Below are positions 1 through 8,113 of a stretch of DNA of 36,537 nucleotides, piece after piece (within the stretch, counting starts at the first letter, position 1; each line of letters opens with the position of its first letter). The stretch is taken from NCBI GenBank assembly GCA_016789885.1, contig JAEUPZ010000022.1:1-36537 (forward strand). Reading direction: 5' to 3'. The position numbers were made by a program, and so were the translations under genes. Under the pieces are notes generated by a model. The model had not been told where the DNA came from. It saw only the letters and a list, made by a program, of their open reading frames with translations, and ran no database searches. This DNA is from Chromatiales bacterium (GTDB taxonomy: Bacteria > Pseudomonadota > Gammaproteobacteria > Steroidobacterales > GCA-2729495).

Positions 1-144
1 GTCGGCGTAGTCGAAGGTATACGCGTAGCCCGAGCAGCCGGTGCGCCTGATGCCGAGCCGCAGCGCCGCGTCGTGACCCCGGCCGGCCAGGTGCCGCCGG
101 ATGCGTTCGGCGGCGCGTTCGGTGAGGGTGATGGAGCCTGACAT
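1..144 (-). CDS. iscA: IscA-type Fe-S cluster carrier, 5' part only
   Basis: The first 48 codons of an A-type iron-sulfur carrier; the rest lies beyond the left edge of the window. These proteins accept or deliver Fe-S clusters in the cytoplasm. The visible part begins MSGSITLTERAAERI and carries the first cluster-binding cysteine, Cys37, in RRTGCSGYAY; the second pair, CGCG, would be off-window. The sequence from residue 4 resembles E. coli IscA more than ErpA. The ATG at 144 has no clear ribosome binding site, but it is the only start that matches the family N-terminus. It is divergent from the MarR-type gene, with 67 bp between the two starts, so the two may share control. Confidence 0.85.
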   Translation of the reverse strand, partial: MSGSITLTERAAERIRRHLAGRGHDAALRLGIRRTGCSGYAYTFDYAD

Positions 145-174
145 GGCGCCGAACTATCGGTGCCGGGCCCGGCG

Positions 175-203
175 TTGTCAATATGGTTTCGGGTCGATAC
201 TAT
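175..203 (+). promoter_or_regulatory. Candidate sigma-70 promoter for the MarR-type gene
   Basis: TTGTCA at 175-180 and TACTAT at 198-203 are separated by 17 bp, a good -35/-10 pair by eye. A start of transcription about 7 bp further on would fall near 210, two bases before the ATG at 212, so the mRNA may be almost leaderless. This would also explain why no Shine-Dalgarno sequence is visible. No transcript data support it. Confidence 0.4.
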
Positions 204-211
204 CCCGGCCC

Positions 212-802
212 ATGGCGCGGCAGGACAGCGACAAGCCCCGGGGCGAAGGCCGGCAGCTCGCCGAGCTCGTCGTCCAGCTGGGGCGGCTCGCCTACGGCGA
301 CTCGGGGGCGGGCGGGCTGACGCCGGCCCAGTGGACGGCGCTGCGGTTCTTCGCCCGGGCCAACCGCTTCTCGCGCACGGTCTCGGCCTTCGCCGAGTTC
401 CACGCCACCACGCGCGGCACGGCCTCGCAGACCGTCAAGTCGCTGGTGGCCCGCGGGTGCCTGCGGCGGAGCCGCTCCGAGCGGGACGGCCGCAGCGTGC
501 GCTTCGACCTGACGGCCACCGGCCGGCGCTGGCTGCAGCGTGACCCCTTCGAGGGCCTCGTGCGCGCCGCCGAGGCGCTGGCGCCGGCGGAGCAGGCGGG
601 CGCGGCCAGCGGCCTGCGGCGCCTGCTGGGCGGCCTCGCGGCCGAGCGGCAGCGGCAGGCGCCCGGACGCTGCGCGCTGTGCGGGCATCTCGGCCGGCGC
701 GGGCAGGACTACGCCTGCCAGCTGCTGCAGGAGCCGCTGGCCCTGACCGAGCTCGATGAGCTCTGCATCCGCTTCGAGGGGGGGGCCGTCGCCGACGCGT
801 GA
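212..802 (+). CDS. MarR-family regulator with C-terminal cysteine cluster
   Basis: A 196-residue winged-helix DNA-binding protein. Residues about 35-115 give the MarR pattern: TPAQWTALRFF, then the recognition region TTRGTASQTVKSLVARG, then the wing SERDGRSVRFDLTATG. The C-terminal 45 residues are unusual, with cysteines at about 154, 157, 169 and 185 (C-x2-C-x11-C-x15-C), a spacing that could bind zinc or an Fe-S cluster. The ATG at 212 was chosen because residues encoded further upstream look unrelated to MarR proteins; starts at 101, 131 and 143 also exist. It sits between iscA and erpA, so redox or Fe-S sensing is an attractive inference, but the ligand and targets cannot be read from the sequence. 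Confidence 0.8.
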   Translation: MARQDSDKPRGEGRQLAELVVQLGRLAYGDSGAGGLTPAQWTALRFFARANRFSRTVSAFAEFHATTRGTASQTVKSLVARGCLRRSRSERDGRSVRFDLTATGRRWLQRDPFEGLVRAAEALAPAEQAGAASGLRRLLGGLAAERQRQAPGRCALCGHLGRRGQDYACQLLQEPLALTELDELCIRFEGGAVADA

Positions 803-823
803 GTCGCGCCGGCCCGTGTTGCA

Positions 824-1177
824 TCAGGCCGAGAAGCTCGAGCCGCAGCCGCAGGTGGTCTTGGCGTTGGGGTTGCGGATGACGAAGCGGGCGCCTTCGA
901 GGTCGTCCTTGTAGTCGATCTCGGCACCGGCCAGGTACTGGATGCTCATCGGGTCGACCAGCAGCGTGACGCCCTCGTTCTGCACGTGGGTGTCGCCGTC
1001 TTCCGGGTTCTCGTCGAAGGTGAATCCGTACTGGAAGCCCGAGCAGCCGCCCCCCTGCACGAAGACGCGCAGCTTCAGGTTGGGGTTGCCCTCTTCGGCG
1101 ATCAGCTCGGCCACCTTGGCGGCCGCCGGGCGGGTGAAAATGAGGGTGGGCGCGGGGCTGTCGATGGTCAGTTCCAT
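824..1177 (-). CDS. erpA: ErpA, iron-sulfur cluster insertion protein
   Basis: A 117-residue A-type carrier that delivers Fe-S clusters to apo-enzymes; in E. coli ErpA is needed for isoprenoid synthesis enzymes. The three cluster-ligand cysteines are present: Cys45 in [11 protein letters not shown], and Cys109 and Cys111 in TTCGCGSSF at the C-terminus. Length and spacing match E. coli ErpA (Cys42, 106, 108). Its 3' end lies 21 bp from the end of the convergent MarR-type gene. The neighbour downstream on the other strand, a kinase, starts 100 bp from its ATG. The family assignment is secure. Confidence 0.95.
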   Translation of the reverse strand: MELTIDSPAPTLIFTRPAAAKVAELIAEEGNPNLKLRVFVQGGGCSGFQYGFTFDENPEDGDTHVQNEGVTLLVDPMSIQYLAGAEIDYKDDLEGARFVIRNPNAKTTCGCGSSFSA

Positions 1178-1277
1178 GCTGCCAAGCTACCCGCCGGGGC
1201 GGGTCGCGTCAAGGTAGTTTCGTCCCGCTATCATCGCGCCGCACGGCGCGACCCCGGGACCTGGGAGGACCACTGCA

Positions 1278-2345
1278 ATGGATGACACGACGATGGCGGC
1301 GGGGCCGCCTGCCGCGGTGCTGGCGGCCTGGAACCTGGCCGCCGCTGCCGCGACGCCGCTGGGCACGGGCCTCATCAACCAGACCTGGCTGGTGCAGGCC
1401 GGCGGGCAGCGCTTCGTGCTGCAGCGGGTCAACGGTATCTTTCCCGGCGCCGTGAATGCCGACATCGCCGCCGTCACCGACCACCTGCGGGCCCGGGGCG
1501 TCGTGGCACCGCGCCTGTTGCCCGCCGTGGCCGGCCCCGACGCCGGGCGGCTGTGGGTCGGGCACGACGGCGGCAACTGGCGGCTGATGACCTTCGTCAA
1601 CGGCGTCAGCCTGGAGCGGCTGTCGGCGCCGCCCCAGGCCGTCGCCGCCGGCCAGCTGCTCGGCCGCTTCCACCGGGCCCTCGACGACTTCCGTGTGCCC
1701 TTCCAGAGCGTCCGCGCCGGCGTCCACGACACGGCCCGCCACGTGGCGAATCTCGGGGCGGCCCTCGACGAGTGTGCCGCGCACCCGCAGTTCGACCGGG
1801 TGGCGCCGCTGGGCCGCGAGATCCTCGCCCTGGCCGCGACGCTGCCGCCGCTGCCGCCGCTGCCGGAGCGGGTCGTGCACGGCGACCCCAAGATCGCCAA
1901 CCTCCTGTTCGAGCCCGACGGCGGGCCGGCGCTGGCCCTGGTGGACCTCGACACCGTCGGCCGCATGCCGCTGCCGCTGGAGCTCGGCGACGCCTTCCGC
2001 TCGTGGTGCAACGCGGGCGGCGAGGAGGCCGCAGGCGCTGCGTTCTCGCTGCCGCTCTTCCGGGGCGCCGTGCGCGGGTACGCCCGTGCCGCGCGCGGCT
2101 GGGTCACGGCCGACGAGGTGGCCGCCATCGTGCCGGCCACGCTCACCATCTATGTGGAACTGGCGGCCCGGTTCTGCGCCGACGCGCTGCGCGAAAGCTA
2201 CTTCGGCTGGGATCCGCGCCGGTTCCCGAGCCGCAGCGAGCACAACCAGGTGCGGGCCCGCAGCCAGGTTTCGGCCGCACGCTCGCTGGCCGACCAGCGC
2301 GCCGCGGCTGACGCCGTCATCCGCGAGGAGTTTCCGCCGGGGTGA
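1278..2345 (+). CDS. APH/choline-kinase-fold phosphotransferase, NahK-like
   Basis: A 355-residue small-molecule kinase of the aminoglycoside phosphotransferase fold. The N-lobe has GLINQTWLV and RFVLQRVN, the second typical of N-acetylhexosamine 1-kinase (NahK)-like proteins. The catalytic loop is HGDPKIANLLF at about residues 202-212 (catalytic Asp in HGD), followed by the metal-binding VDLDTVGRMPLPLELGD. The HGDPK form rather than HGDLH, and the FVLQR strand, favour a sugar or amino-sugar kinase over an antibiotic kinase; the substrate is not proven. GGAGG lies 10 bp before the ATG. The 3' end overlaps the convergent MFS gene by 29 bp. Confidence 0.8.
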   Translation: MDDTTMAAGPPAAVLAAWNLAAAAATPLGTGLINQTWLVQAGGQRFVLQRVNGIFPGAVNADIAAVTDHLRARGVVAPRLLPAVAGPDAGRLWVGHDGGNWRLMTFVNGVSLERLSAPPQAVAAGQLLGRFHRALDDFRVPFQSVRAGVHDTARHVANLGAALDECAAHPQFDRVAPLGREILALAATLPPLPPLPERVVHGDPKIANLLFEPDGGPALALVDLDTVGRMPLPLELGDAFRSWCNAGGEEAAGAAFSLPLFRGAVRGYARAARGWVTADEVAAIVPATLTIYVELAARFCADALRESYFGWDPRRFPSRSEHNQVRARSQVSAARSLADQRAAADAVIREEFPPG

Positions 2346-3675
2346 GGCCTTCGACGTCGGTGATGCGGTCGCGGTACAGGCCGAGGTGGACCCTGAGGAA
2401 CCCGAGGGCCACGGCGCCGGCGGCTGCACAGACGATGGCGAGCGACCAGCGCAGGGCGCCGTCGTCGCCGAAGCCGAAGTCCGTGACCATCGCCACGGCC
2501 GAGGGGCCCAGCGTCAGGCCCAGCAGGTTGATGACGAAGTAGTACAGCGCGCTGACCTGGGCCCGGAACTCGTTCGGCGTGATCATCATCAGCGCCGCCG
2601 ATCCGCAGGCGGTGATCGCGGAGCCACCCAGGGTCGAGGGCACCAGCATCAGCAGGGCCAGCTCCGGCGTCGGCATCAGCGGCGCCAGCACCGATGCCGG
2701 CACGAAGGCCAGCGCCGCGTACAGGCAGACCCGCATCAGGCTGTCCCGGCGGCCGGCCCGGTACCAGCGGTCCGCCAGCCAGCCGCTGGCGAGCACGCCG
2801 ACGGGCCCGCCGATGAGCGTCACCAGGCCGTAGGCGAGGCTGATCTGCGGGATCGTCCACTGCCAGGTGCGCACGAACATCGTCGGGATCCAGAAAAAGA
2901 ACCCGTAGCCGATGATCGTGACCACCGACAGGCCCAGGAAGTGCGTGGCGTAGGTGGCCAGGTGCCGGCGCAGGTAGGCGACCGTGGCCGAGAGCGGCAG
3001 CGCGTCCGTGCCGGCCGGCGTCAGCCGGTCGCGCCTTGCCGGCTCGCGCACGGTCAGCATCAGCAGCGCGATCACGAGCCCCGGCAGGCCCACCCACAGG
3101 AAGACGGCCTGCCACGGCCGCAGCTCGCCCACCACCGGCAGGGACAGCGCCGGCGCGCTGCTGACGAAGCCGATGACGATGCCGCCGAGGATGTTGGCGA
3201 TGCCGACGCCGAGGGACACGCCCATGTTGTAGAAGGCGAGCGCGCGGCCCCGGCGCTCCCGCGGGAAGCAGTCGCTGATCAGCGACAGCGCGCTCGGTCC
3301 CAGCGTCGCCTCACCGACGCCCACGCCCATGCGCGCAAGGAAGAGCTGCCCGAAGGTGCGGGCCAGGCCGCAGGCGGCCGTCATCACCGACCACAGCGCG
3401 ATGCCGACGGCGACGATGGTGCGGCGGCTGTAGCGGTCGGCGAGCCGGCCGATGGGCAGGCCCAGGAACGTGTAGAAGAGCGCGAAGGCAAGCCCCAGCA
3501 GCCAGCTCATCTGGAAGTCGCTGAGCCCCAGGTCCCGGCGGATCGGATCCACCAGCAGCGCAAGGATCTGCCGGTCGATGAAGGCGACGACGTAGGCCAG
3601 CGTCAGGACGACGACGACGTACCAGGCGTAGGCCGGCGACGGGTAGCCGTCGTCGTCCGTCCGCGTCAGTGGCAC
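2317..3675 (-). CDS. Spinster-type MFS transporter
   Basis: A 452-residue inner-membrane transporter with about 12 hydrophobic segments. The N-terminal half has the pattern of bacterial spinster-like MFS proteins: YAWYVVVVLTLAYVVAFIDRQ, then FLGLPIGRLADRYSRR (the motif A loop after helix 2), then GVGVGEATLGPSALSLISD. The substrate is unknown; relatives in aromatic- and steroid-degrading bacteria sit in catabolic clusters. The likely start is the GTG at 3675, which overlaps the last ten bases of the flavoprotein gene upstream, so the two are probably translationally coupled. A second in-frame GTG at 3684 is possible. No strong Shine-Dalgarno sequence precedes either, which fits coupling. Confidence 0.85.
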   Translation of the reverse strand: MPLTRTDDDGYPSPAYAWYVVVVLTLAYVVAFIDRQILALLVDPIRRDLGLSDFQMSWLLGLAFALFYTFLGLPIGRLADRYSRRTIVAVGIALWSVMTAACGLARTFGQLFLARMGVGVGEATLGPSALSLISDCFPRERRGRALAFYNMGVSLGVGIANILGGIVIGFVSSAPALSLPVVGELRPWQAVFLWVGLPGLVIALLMLTVREPARRDRLTPAGTDALPLSATVAYLRRHLATYATHFLGLSVVTIIGYGFFFWIPTMFVRTWQWTIPQISLAYGLVTLIGGPVGVLASGWLADRWYRAGRRDSLMRVCLYAALAFVPASVLAPLMPTPELALLMLVPSTLGGSAITACGSAALMMITPNEFRAQVSALYYFVINLLGLTLGPSAVAMVTDFGFGDDGALRWSLAIVCAAAGAVALGFLRVHLGLYRDRITDVEGLTPAETPRG

Positions 3676-5399
3676 GTCGTGCACGAGCGCAGCTGCTCGA
3701 GGCGGTGGGTGGGCGTGGCTGCCGTGATGGTGGGCCAGGCGGGCGTGTGGCAGGCCTGGCAGTCGAGGCCGCGCTCGGCGACCGTGCGGTGCGCGCGCTG
3801 GAAGTGCCAGTAGCCCGGCCGGTCGGCGGCCACGAGGGCCGCGAGGCCTGCGTCGTCGAGCAGCACCACGCGGTCGCGCAGGGCGGGATCTGCCGGCGGC
3901 GCCGCGGGTGCCGGCACTGGCACCGGTGACGGAGCCTCCGTGGCAGCCGGCGTCACCGCCTGCCCCGCGAGGCGTCCCATCCAGACCGACGGCCCGAGGA
4001 AAGTGCCTTCGCCGCCGTAGCGGCCGTTGATGCCGGCCACGCCCGTGGCCTCGCCGACGGCATGCAGGCCCGGGATCGGCCGGCCGCGCCCGTCGAGCAC
4101 CCGCGTGGCCTCGTCGACCGCGAGGCCACCCATGCTCTTGCGCGTCATGGGGTACAGGCGCACGGCGGTGAAGGGCGGCTTGACGATGGGCCTGGCCTCG
4201 CGGTCGGGCCGGTCGGGCGCGAACCGGCCGACGTCGGCGTCGTTGCCGGCCGCGAGCGCGGCGTTGTAGCGCGCAACCGTGGCCTCCAGGGCATCCGGTG
4301 GCAGTCCGGCGGCCGTGGCGAGGGCCGCGATGCTGTCGGCCCGCACGACGCCGGGGTGGCCCGCGAGGGTCGATGCGGCCGTGGGATTCCCCAGCCACAC
4401 GGCGTCACGCACGCGCAGGGTCTTGGCCCCGTCGGCGTCGAAGACGATCCAGTGGGTGGCCCCCGGCTGGCGCAGCGTGGCGTCGTCGGCCAGCTTGCTG
4501 GGCGCGTTCTCGGCGACGTAGCGGCGCCCTTCGGCGTTCACGCGGATGGCGGCCGGGTTCTGCGTCAGCAGCGCCCGCTCACCCGCCGGGTCGAGGGGGT
4601 CGGGCAGTCCCGTCGTGAAGGTCACCTGCTCGCGCATCCGGGCCAGGGCCGCGCCGGCGTCGCGCCCCAGGGCGATGCCGCTGCCGTTGGCGAAGTAGCC
4701 GGCGCCCACGTAGATCCGGGGCGGCGCCGCGATGTCGCCGCGCCACGAGGCCCGCACCAGGTCGAGGTTCGCCTGGAAGCCGCCCGTGGCGATGATCACG
4801 GCCGGCGCCGCGATCCGGGTCTCTTCACCCGAGCGCAGGTTGCGCGCCACGACGCCGGTCACCGCGCCGCGGCGCTGCGTGAGTTCCAGCACCTGCGTGT
4901 TCAGGCGCCACTCGATGCGGTCCCGGGTCATGGCCGTGCGGAGCATCGGCACGACGACGTTGACCGCCGAGCCCGGCGCGAAGTGGAACCGCGGCACCGA
5001 GTGCTCCGGCGTGTCGAGGATGAAGGCCCAGCGCACGCCCAGTGCCGTGAGCCAGTCGCCCACCTCGCGCCCTGAGGCGCGCACGTAGCGGCTGACCCAG
5101 GCGGCATCGGCGGTCTCGCCCCAGGCGAGCAGGTCGCGCTCGGCGATCTCCGGAGAGTCCTCGTAGCCCTTCTGCCGCTGGAGTGGCGTGTCGACCAGGG
5201 CGAAGCCGCCGGCCTTCACGGCGTGCCCCCCGGCGACGGAATTCATGTCGATGACGAGCACCCGGGCACCGCGGGACTCGGCCTCCAGCGCGGCGGCGAT
5301 GCCGCTGATGCCGGCGCCGACGACGATGACGTCGGGTGCTGCCGCCCGGGACTCGATGGTGGCGGCGAGCAGGGCAGTCAACAGCAGCAGCACGCGCAT
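3666..5399 (-). CDS. Exported FAD-dependent oxidoreductase with two C-terminal heme c motifs
   Basis: A 577-residue flavoprotein of the fumarate reductase/flavocytochrome c and ketosteroid-dehydrogenase superfamily. An N-terminal signal peptide (MRVLLLLTALLAATIESRAAA) is followed by the FAD-binding GAGISG at residues 28-33, an acidic strand end VLVID, and a C-terminal flavin segment GLHAVGEATGVAGINGRYGGEG. After a proline/alanine linker, about 60 residues carry two CxxCH motifs at about 547-551 and 573-577; the second His is the last residue. This is a periplasmic enzyme that can pass electrons through hemes. Shewanella flavocytochrome c carries its hemes at the N-terminus, so the order is reversed here. 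The ATG at 5399 gives a clean signal peptide. The substrate is unknown. Confidence 0.85.
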   Translation of the reverse strand: MRVLLLLTALLAATIESRAAAPDVIVVGAGISGIAAALEAESRGARVLVIDMNSVAGGHAVKAGGFALVDTPLQRQKGYEDSPEIAERDLLAWGETADAAWVSRYVRASGREVGDWLTALGVRWAFILDTPEHSVPRFHFAPGSAVNVVVPMLRTAMTRDRIEWRLNTQVLELTQRRGAVTGVVARNLRSGEETRIAAPAVIIATGGFQANLDLVRASWRGDIAAPPRIYVGAGYFANGSGIALGRDAGAALARMREQVTFTTGLPDPLDPAGERALLTQNPAAIRVNAEGRRYVAENAPSKLADDATLRQPGATHWIVFDADGAKTLRVRDAVWLGNPTAASTLAGHPGVVRADSIAALATAAGLPPDALEATVARYNAALAAGNDADVGRFAPDRPDREARPIVKPPFTAVRLYPMTRKSMGGLAVDEATRVLDGRGRPIPGLHAVGEATGVAGINGRYGGEGTFLGPSVWMGRLAGQAVTPAATEAPSPVPVPAPAAPPADPALRDRVVLLDDAGLAALVAADRPGYWHFQRAHRTVAERGLDCQACHTPAWPTITAATPTHRLEQLRSCTTCH

Positions 5400-5428
5400 G
5401 GTCGGCACCGCGGTCGGTTGGGGGAACT

Positions 5429-5511
5429 CCGGGGACAGTTTACCGATTTCCCCACGCAGGGCGTCCCGGCCAGCGCCGGAGCATCGAGGGAAATCGGTAA
5501 ACTGTCCCCGG
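5429..5511. repeat. REP-like inverted repeat, family A
   Basis: Two 24-base arms, 5429-5452 and 5488-5511, are perfect inverted copies around the core GGGGACAGTTTACCGATT. They enclose 35 bp in the gap between the divergent flavoprotein and molybdopterin dehydrogenase genes. The same core occurs near 29.4, 31.0 and 36.5 kb. The pattern resembles REP/BIME elements mobilised in trans by REP-associated tyrosine transposases, but no such transposase is in the window. Confidence 0.85.
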
Positions 5512-5576
5512 ATTTCCCGACAGCCCGCATCGCGCACGCCGCGGCGGGGTGATTCCCGGCAACAGGTCAGTGGTCC

Positions 5577-7838
5577 ATGGCCCTATCGCGCCGCAAGGTC
5601 ATCGTCGCGGGTCTCGCCGTCGCCGGCGGGCTCGGCATCGTCGTCGGCACGCGCCGGCTCGACGACGGCGATGCCGTGGAGAAGTTCGCCGCGGGCCACC
5701 CGGACGAGGTGGCGCTGAACGCGTGGATCCGCGTCGCCGCCGACGGCTGGGTCACCTTCGGCATCCACCGGGCCGAGATGGGGCAGGGGGTAACGACGTC
5801 GCTGGCGATGCTGCTCGCCGAGGAGCTCGACGCGGACTGGTCCCGGGTGCGCTACGAGTTCACGCCTGTCGACAACGACTACTTCAACTTCGGCATCCTC
5901 GCCGGGGGCCGGCCCTTCGGCGAGACCGAGGGACGCCCGCTGGCGAAGGCCGGCACTGCGCTGGTGCGCGAGGCCTTCCACCAGTTCGGGCTGTCGGTGA
6001 CCATCGCGAGCTCCAGCACCGTCGATGCCTGGGACACGCTGCGGGCGGCGGCCGCCGAGGCCCGGGCCCGGCTGCTGTCGGCCGCCGGCGTGCGGTTCAG
6101 CGCGCCGGCCGGTCGCCTGCAGGTGGCGGCCGGCGTCGTGTCCGATCCCGTCACCGGCCAGCAGGCCGGCTTCGGGGAGCTGGCGGCCGACGCGGTGCGC
6201 ATGGTGTCGGCGGGCCGCGTGCCGCCGAAGGCGCCGGAGTCCTTCCGGCTGCTGGGCACCTCGCCGCCGCGCCTCGACATCCCCGCCCGGGTCACGGGTG
6301 CCGCGGTCTACGCCATCGACCAGCGCCAGCCCGGCATGCTGTTCGGCACCGTCTGCCACGCGCCCCGGGCCGGCGGGCGCATCGGCGCCGCCGACACCGC
6401 GGCTGCGGCGGCGCTGCCCGGGGTCGAGCGCGTCGTGCCGATCCTCGACCGCGGCATTGCCGTGCTGGCCAACGACACGTGGACGGCCTTCCGGGCAGCG
6501 GCGCTGGTGCGGGTCGAGCCCGCCGAGGGCGACCAGTCGCTGTCGACGCCGGCGCTGGAGCAGGCCTATCGCAGGGCGCTGGACGAGCCGGGCGCCGTCG
6601 TCTTCCGCAGCGAGGGCGACGCCGCGGCCATCCCGGCCGGCGCGACCACCGTGACGGCGGACTACGCACTGCCGTTCCTTGCCCATGCCTGCATGGAGCC
6701 GATGAACTGCGCAGCGCTCTTCGCCGACGGCAGGCTCACCCTCTGGGCACCGACCCAGGCGCCGACGCTGGCCCGGGACGAGGCGGCGAAATACACCGGC
6801 CTGGACCCCGCCCTGGTCGACGTGCGCATGCAGCCCATCGGCGGCGGCTTCGGCCGCCGGGCCGACTGCGACTTCGTCGTCGAGGCGGCCGTGGCCGCGA
6901 TGGCCGTGCCGGGGCGCATGGTGCAGCTCACCTGGTCCCGCGCCGACGACATCCGCCACGACATGCTGCGGCCCATGGCCGTCGGCCGCGTGCGCGGCGC
7001 CGTCGATGGCGAGGGCCGCATCGCGAGCCTCGACTACACGCTGGTCTCCGAGTCCTGCGTCGCGAGCAACAACCGCCGCACGCCGTCGCCGCGGGGAGGC
7101 GAGGCGGCGAAGGACCGTTCGACGCTGTCAGGCGCCATCGACCACCCCTACGCGATCCCGGTGCAGCGCTTCGCCTACGTGCCGCGGGACGACGGCATGC
7201 CCACGGGCTTCTGGCGCAGCGTCTCCGGCTCGATCAACCCGTTCCTCCTCGAGTCGTTCGTCGACGAGCTGGCCGCCGCGGCCGGTGCGGACCCCGTCGA
7301 GTTCCGGCGTCGGCACCTCGAAGGGCAGTCCCGCCACCTCACGGTGCTGGACGCCGTCACGCGGCTCGCTGGCTGGGGCACGCCCACCGGGCCGGGGGTC
7401 GGGCGGGGCATCGCCATCGGCGAGAACCACGAGAGCGTGGCCGCGCTGGTGGTGGAGGTCGGCCCGGGGCCCGACGGCCGCCTGCGCGCCCGGCGCATCA
7501 GCTGTGCCGTCGATTGCCGCTTCGCCGTGCATCCCGACGCGGCCCGCGCACAGATCGTGGGCGGCATCCTCGACGGCTACAGCGCGGCGCTGCAGGGGCG
7601 CGTGACGCTTGCCGACGGCGCCATTGTCGAGGGCAACTTCGACACATACCCGTGGATCCGGATGGCCGATGTTCCCGAGGTGCAGGTCGAGCTGCTGACG
7701 CCCGGCGGCCGGCCCGCCGGCATCGGCGAGGTCGGCGTGCCGCTGGTGGCGCCGGCCCTCACCAACGCCATCTTCGCCGCGACGGGCCAGCGCGTGCGTG
7801 AGCTGCCCCTGGCGAAGGTGCCGGGACCGTTCGCGTGA
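5577..7838 (+). CDS. Molybdopterin-binding dehydrogenase large subunit, IorB-like
   Basis: A 753-residue protein of the xanthine dehydrogenase/aldehyde oxidase family, closest in layout to isoquinoline 1-oxidoreductase beta subunits. The N-terminus SRRKVIVAGLAVAGG resembles a Tat signal, placing the mature enzyme in the periplasm. Family features include GIHRAEMGQGV, the Mo-cofactor segment QPIGGGFGRR, and GIGEVGVPLVAP, whose Glu (about 718) is the expected catalytic base. Such enzymes hydroxylate N-heterocycles or oxidise aldehydes and need a small [2Fe-2S] IorA-type subunit; none is encoded beside it. The ATG at 5577 sets the Tat motif near the N-terminus. The substrate is unknown. Confidence 0.88.
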   Translation: MALSRRKVIVAGLAVAGGLGIVVGTRRLDDGDAVEKFAAGHPDEVALNAWIRVAADGWVTFGIHRAEMGQGVTTSLAMLLAEELDADWSRVRYEFTPVDNDYFNFGILAGGRPFGETEGRPLAKAGTALVREAFHQFGLSVTIASSSTVDAWDTLRAAAAEARARLLSAAGVRFSAPAGRLQVAAGVVSDPVTGQQAGFGELAADAVRMVSAGRVPPKAPESFRLLGTSPPRLDIPARVTGAAVYAIDQRQPGMLFGTVCHAPRAGGRIGAADTAAAAALPGVERVVPILDRGIAVLANDTWTAFRAAALVRVEPAEGDQSLSTPALEQAYRRALDEPGAVVFRSEGDAAAIPAGATTVTADYALPFLAHACMEPMNCAALFADGRLTLWAPTQAPTLARDEAAKYTGLDPALVDVRMQPIGGGFGRRADCDFVVEAAVAAMAVPGRMVQLTWSRADDIRHDMLRPMAVGRVRGAVDGEGRIASLDYTLVSESCVASNNRRTPSPRGGEAAKDRSTLSGAIDHPYAIPVQRFAYVPRDDGMPTGFWRSVSGSINPFLLESFVDELAAAAGADPVEFRRRHLEGQSRHLTVLDAVTRLAGWGTPTGPGVGRGIAIGENHESVAALVVEVGPGPDGRLRARRISCAVDCRFAVHPDAARAQIVGGILDGYSAALQGRVTLADGAIVEGNFDTYPWIRMADVPEVQVELLTPGGRPAGIGEVGVPLVAPALTNAIFAATGQRVRELPLAKVPGPFA

Positions 7839-7872
7839 GCTGAGTCCAAAGGTGCGCCTGGAAGAGGTGCCG

Positions 7873-8019
7873 CGGAAACGGTGCCGGATTTGTTTCTGGC
7901 GACGGCAGCCGCGCCTCCCGCGATATCCCCCGCTCGTCGCGAACGCTCCTCGGGGGGAATCGCTACGCCGCTGCGGCGCGGATCAGGCGTCGCGGAAAAT
8001 AAACCCGGCACCGTTTCCG
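7873..8019. repeat. Long inverted repeat, family C (REP- or MITE-like)
   Basis: The arms at 7873-7895 and 7997-8019 are near-perfect inverted copies; both carry CGGAAACGGTGCCGG followed by a T-rich end. The inner segment also has complementary parts (runs of C near 7925 and of G near 7955), so the whole 147 bp could fold as one branched hairpin. It differs from families A and B elsewhere in the window. The AAACGGTGCC core resembles palindromic repeats often seen near Y1 transposases; that link is from memory and unproven here. Confidence 0.75.
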
Positions 8020-8113
8020 TGTCACCCAGTTCATGCGCCCGCGTATGGCCGCAGGCGGGGCGTCCCTTCATCGGCAGACCAGTCCAGATCTGGTCCGGTT
8101 TGCCTGGGGATTA

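Noticed and set aside
1209..2429. Long minus-strand open frame over the kinase gene
   Set aside because: It is antisense to the APH-like gene, has low-complexity Arg/Gly/Ala composition and no family pattern; long antisense frames are common at this GC content.
1693..3813. 706-codon plus-strand open frame
   Set aside because: It crosses the 3' half of the kinase gene and the reverse of the MFS gene; its Gln/Arg/Ala-rich product has no recognisable domain.
5549..7801. 750-codon plus-strand frame overlapping the IorB-like gene
   Set aside because: It is a frame-shifted shadow of a gene with clear molybdopterin dehydrogenase motifs and consists mainly of Arg, Gly and Ala.
7577..8071. 164-codon minus-strand frame over the end of the IorB-like gene and the inverted repeat
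   Set aside because: It runs through both arms of the repeat and has no family pattern; I treat the region as non-coding.
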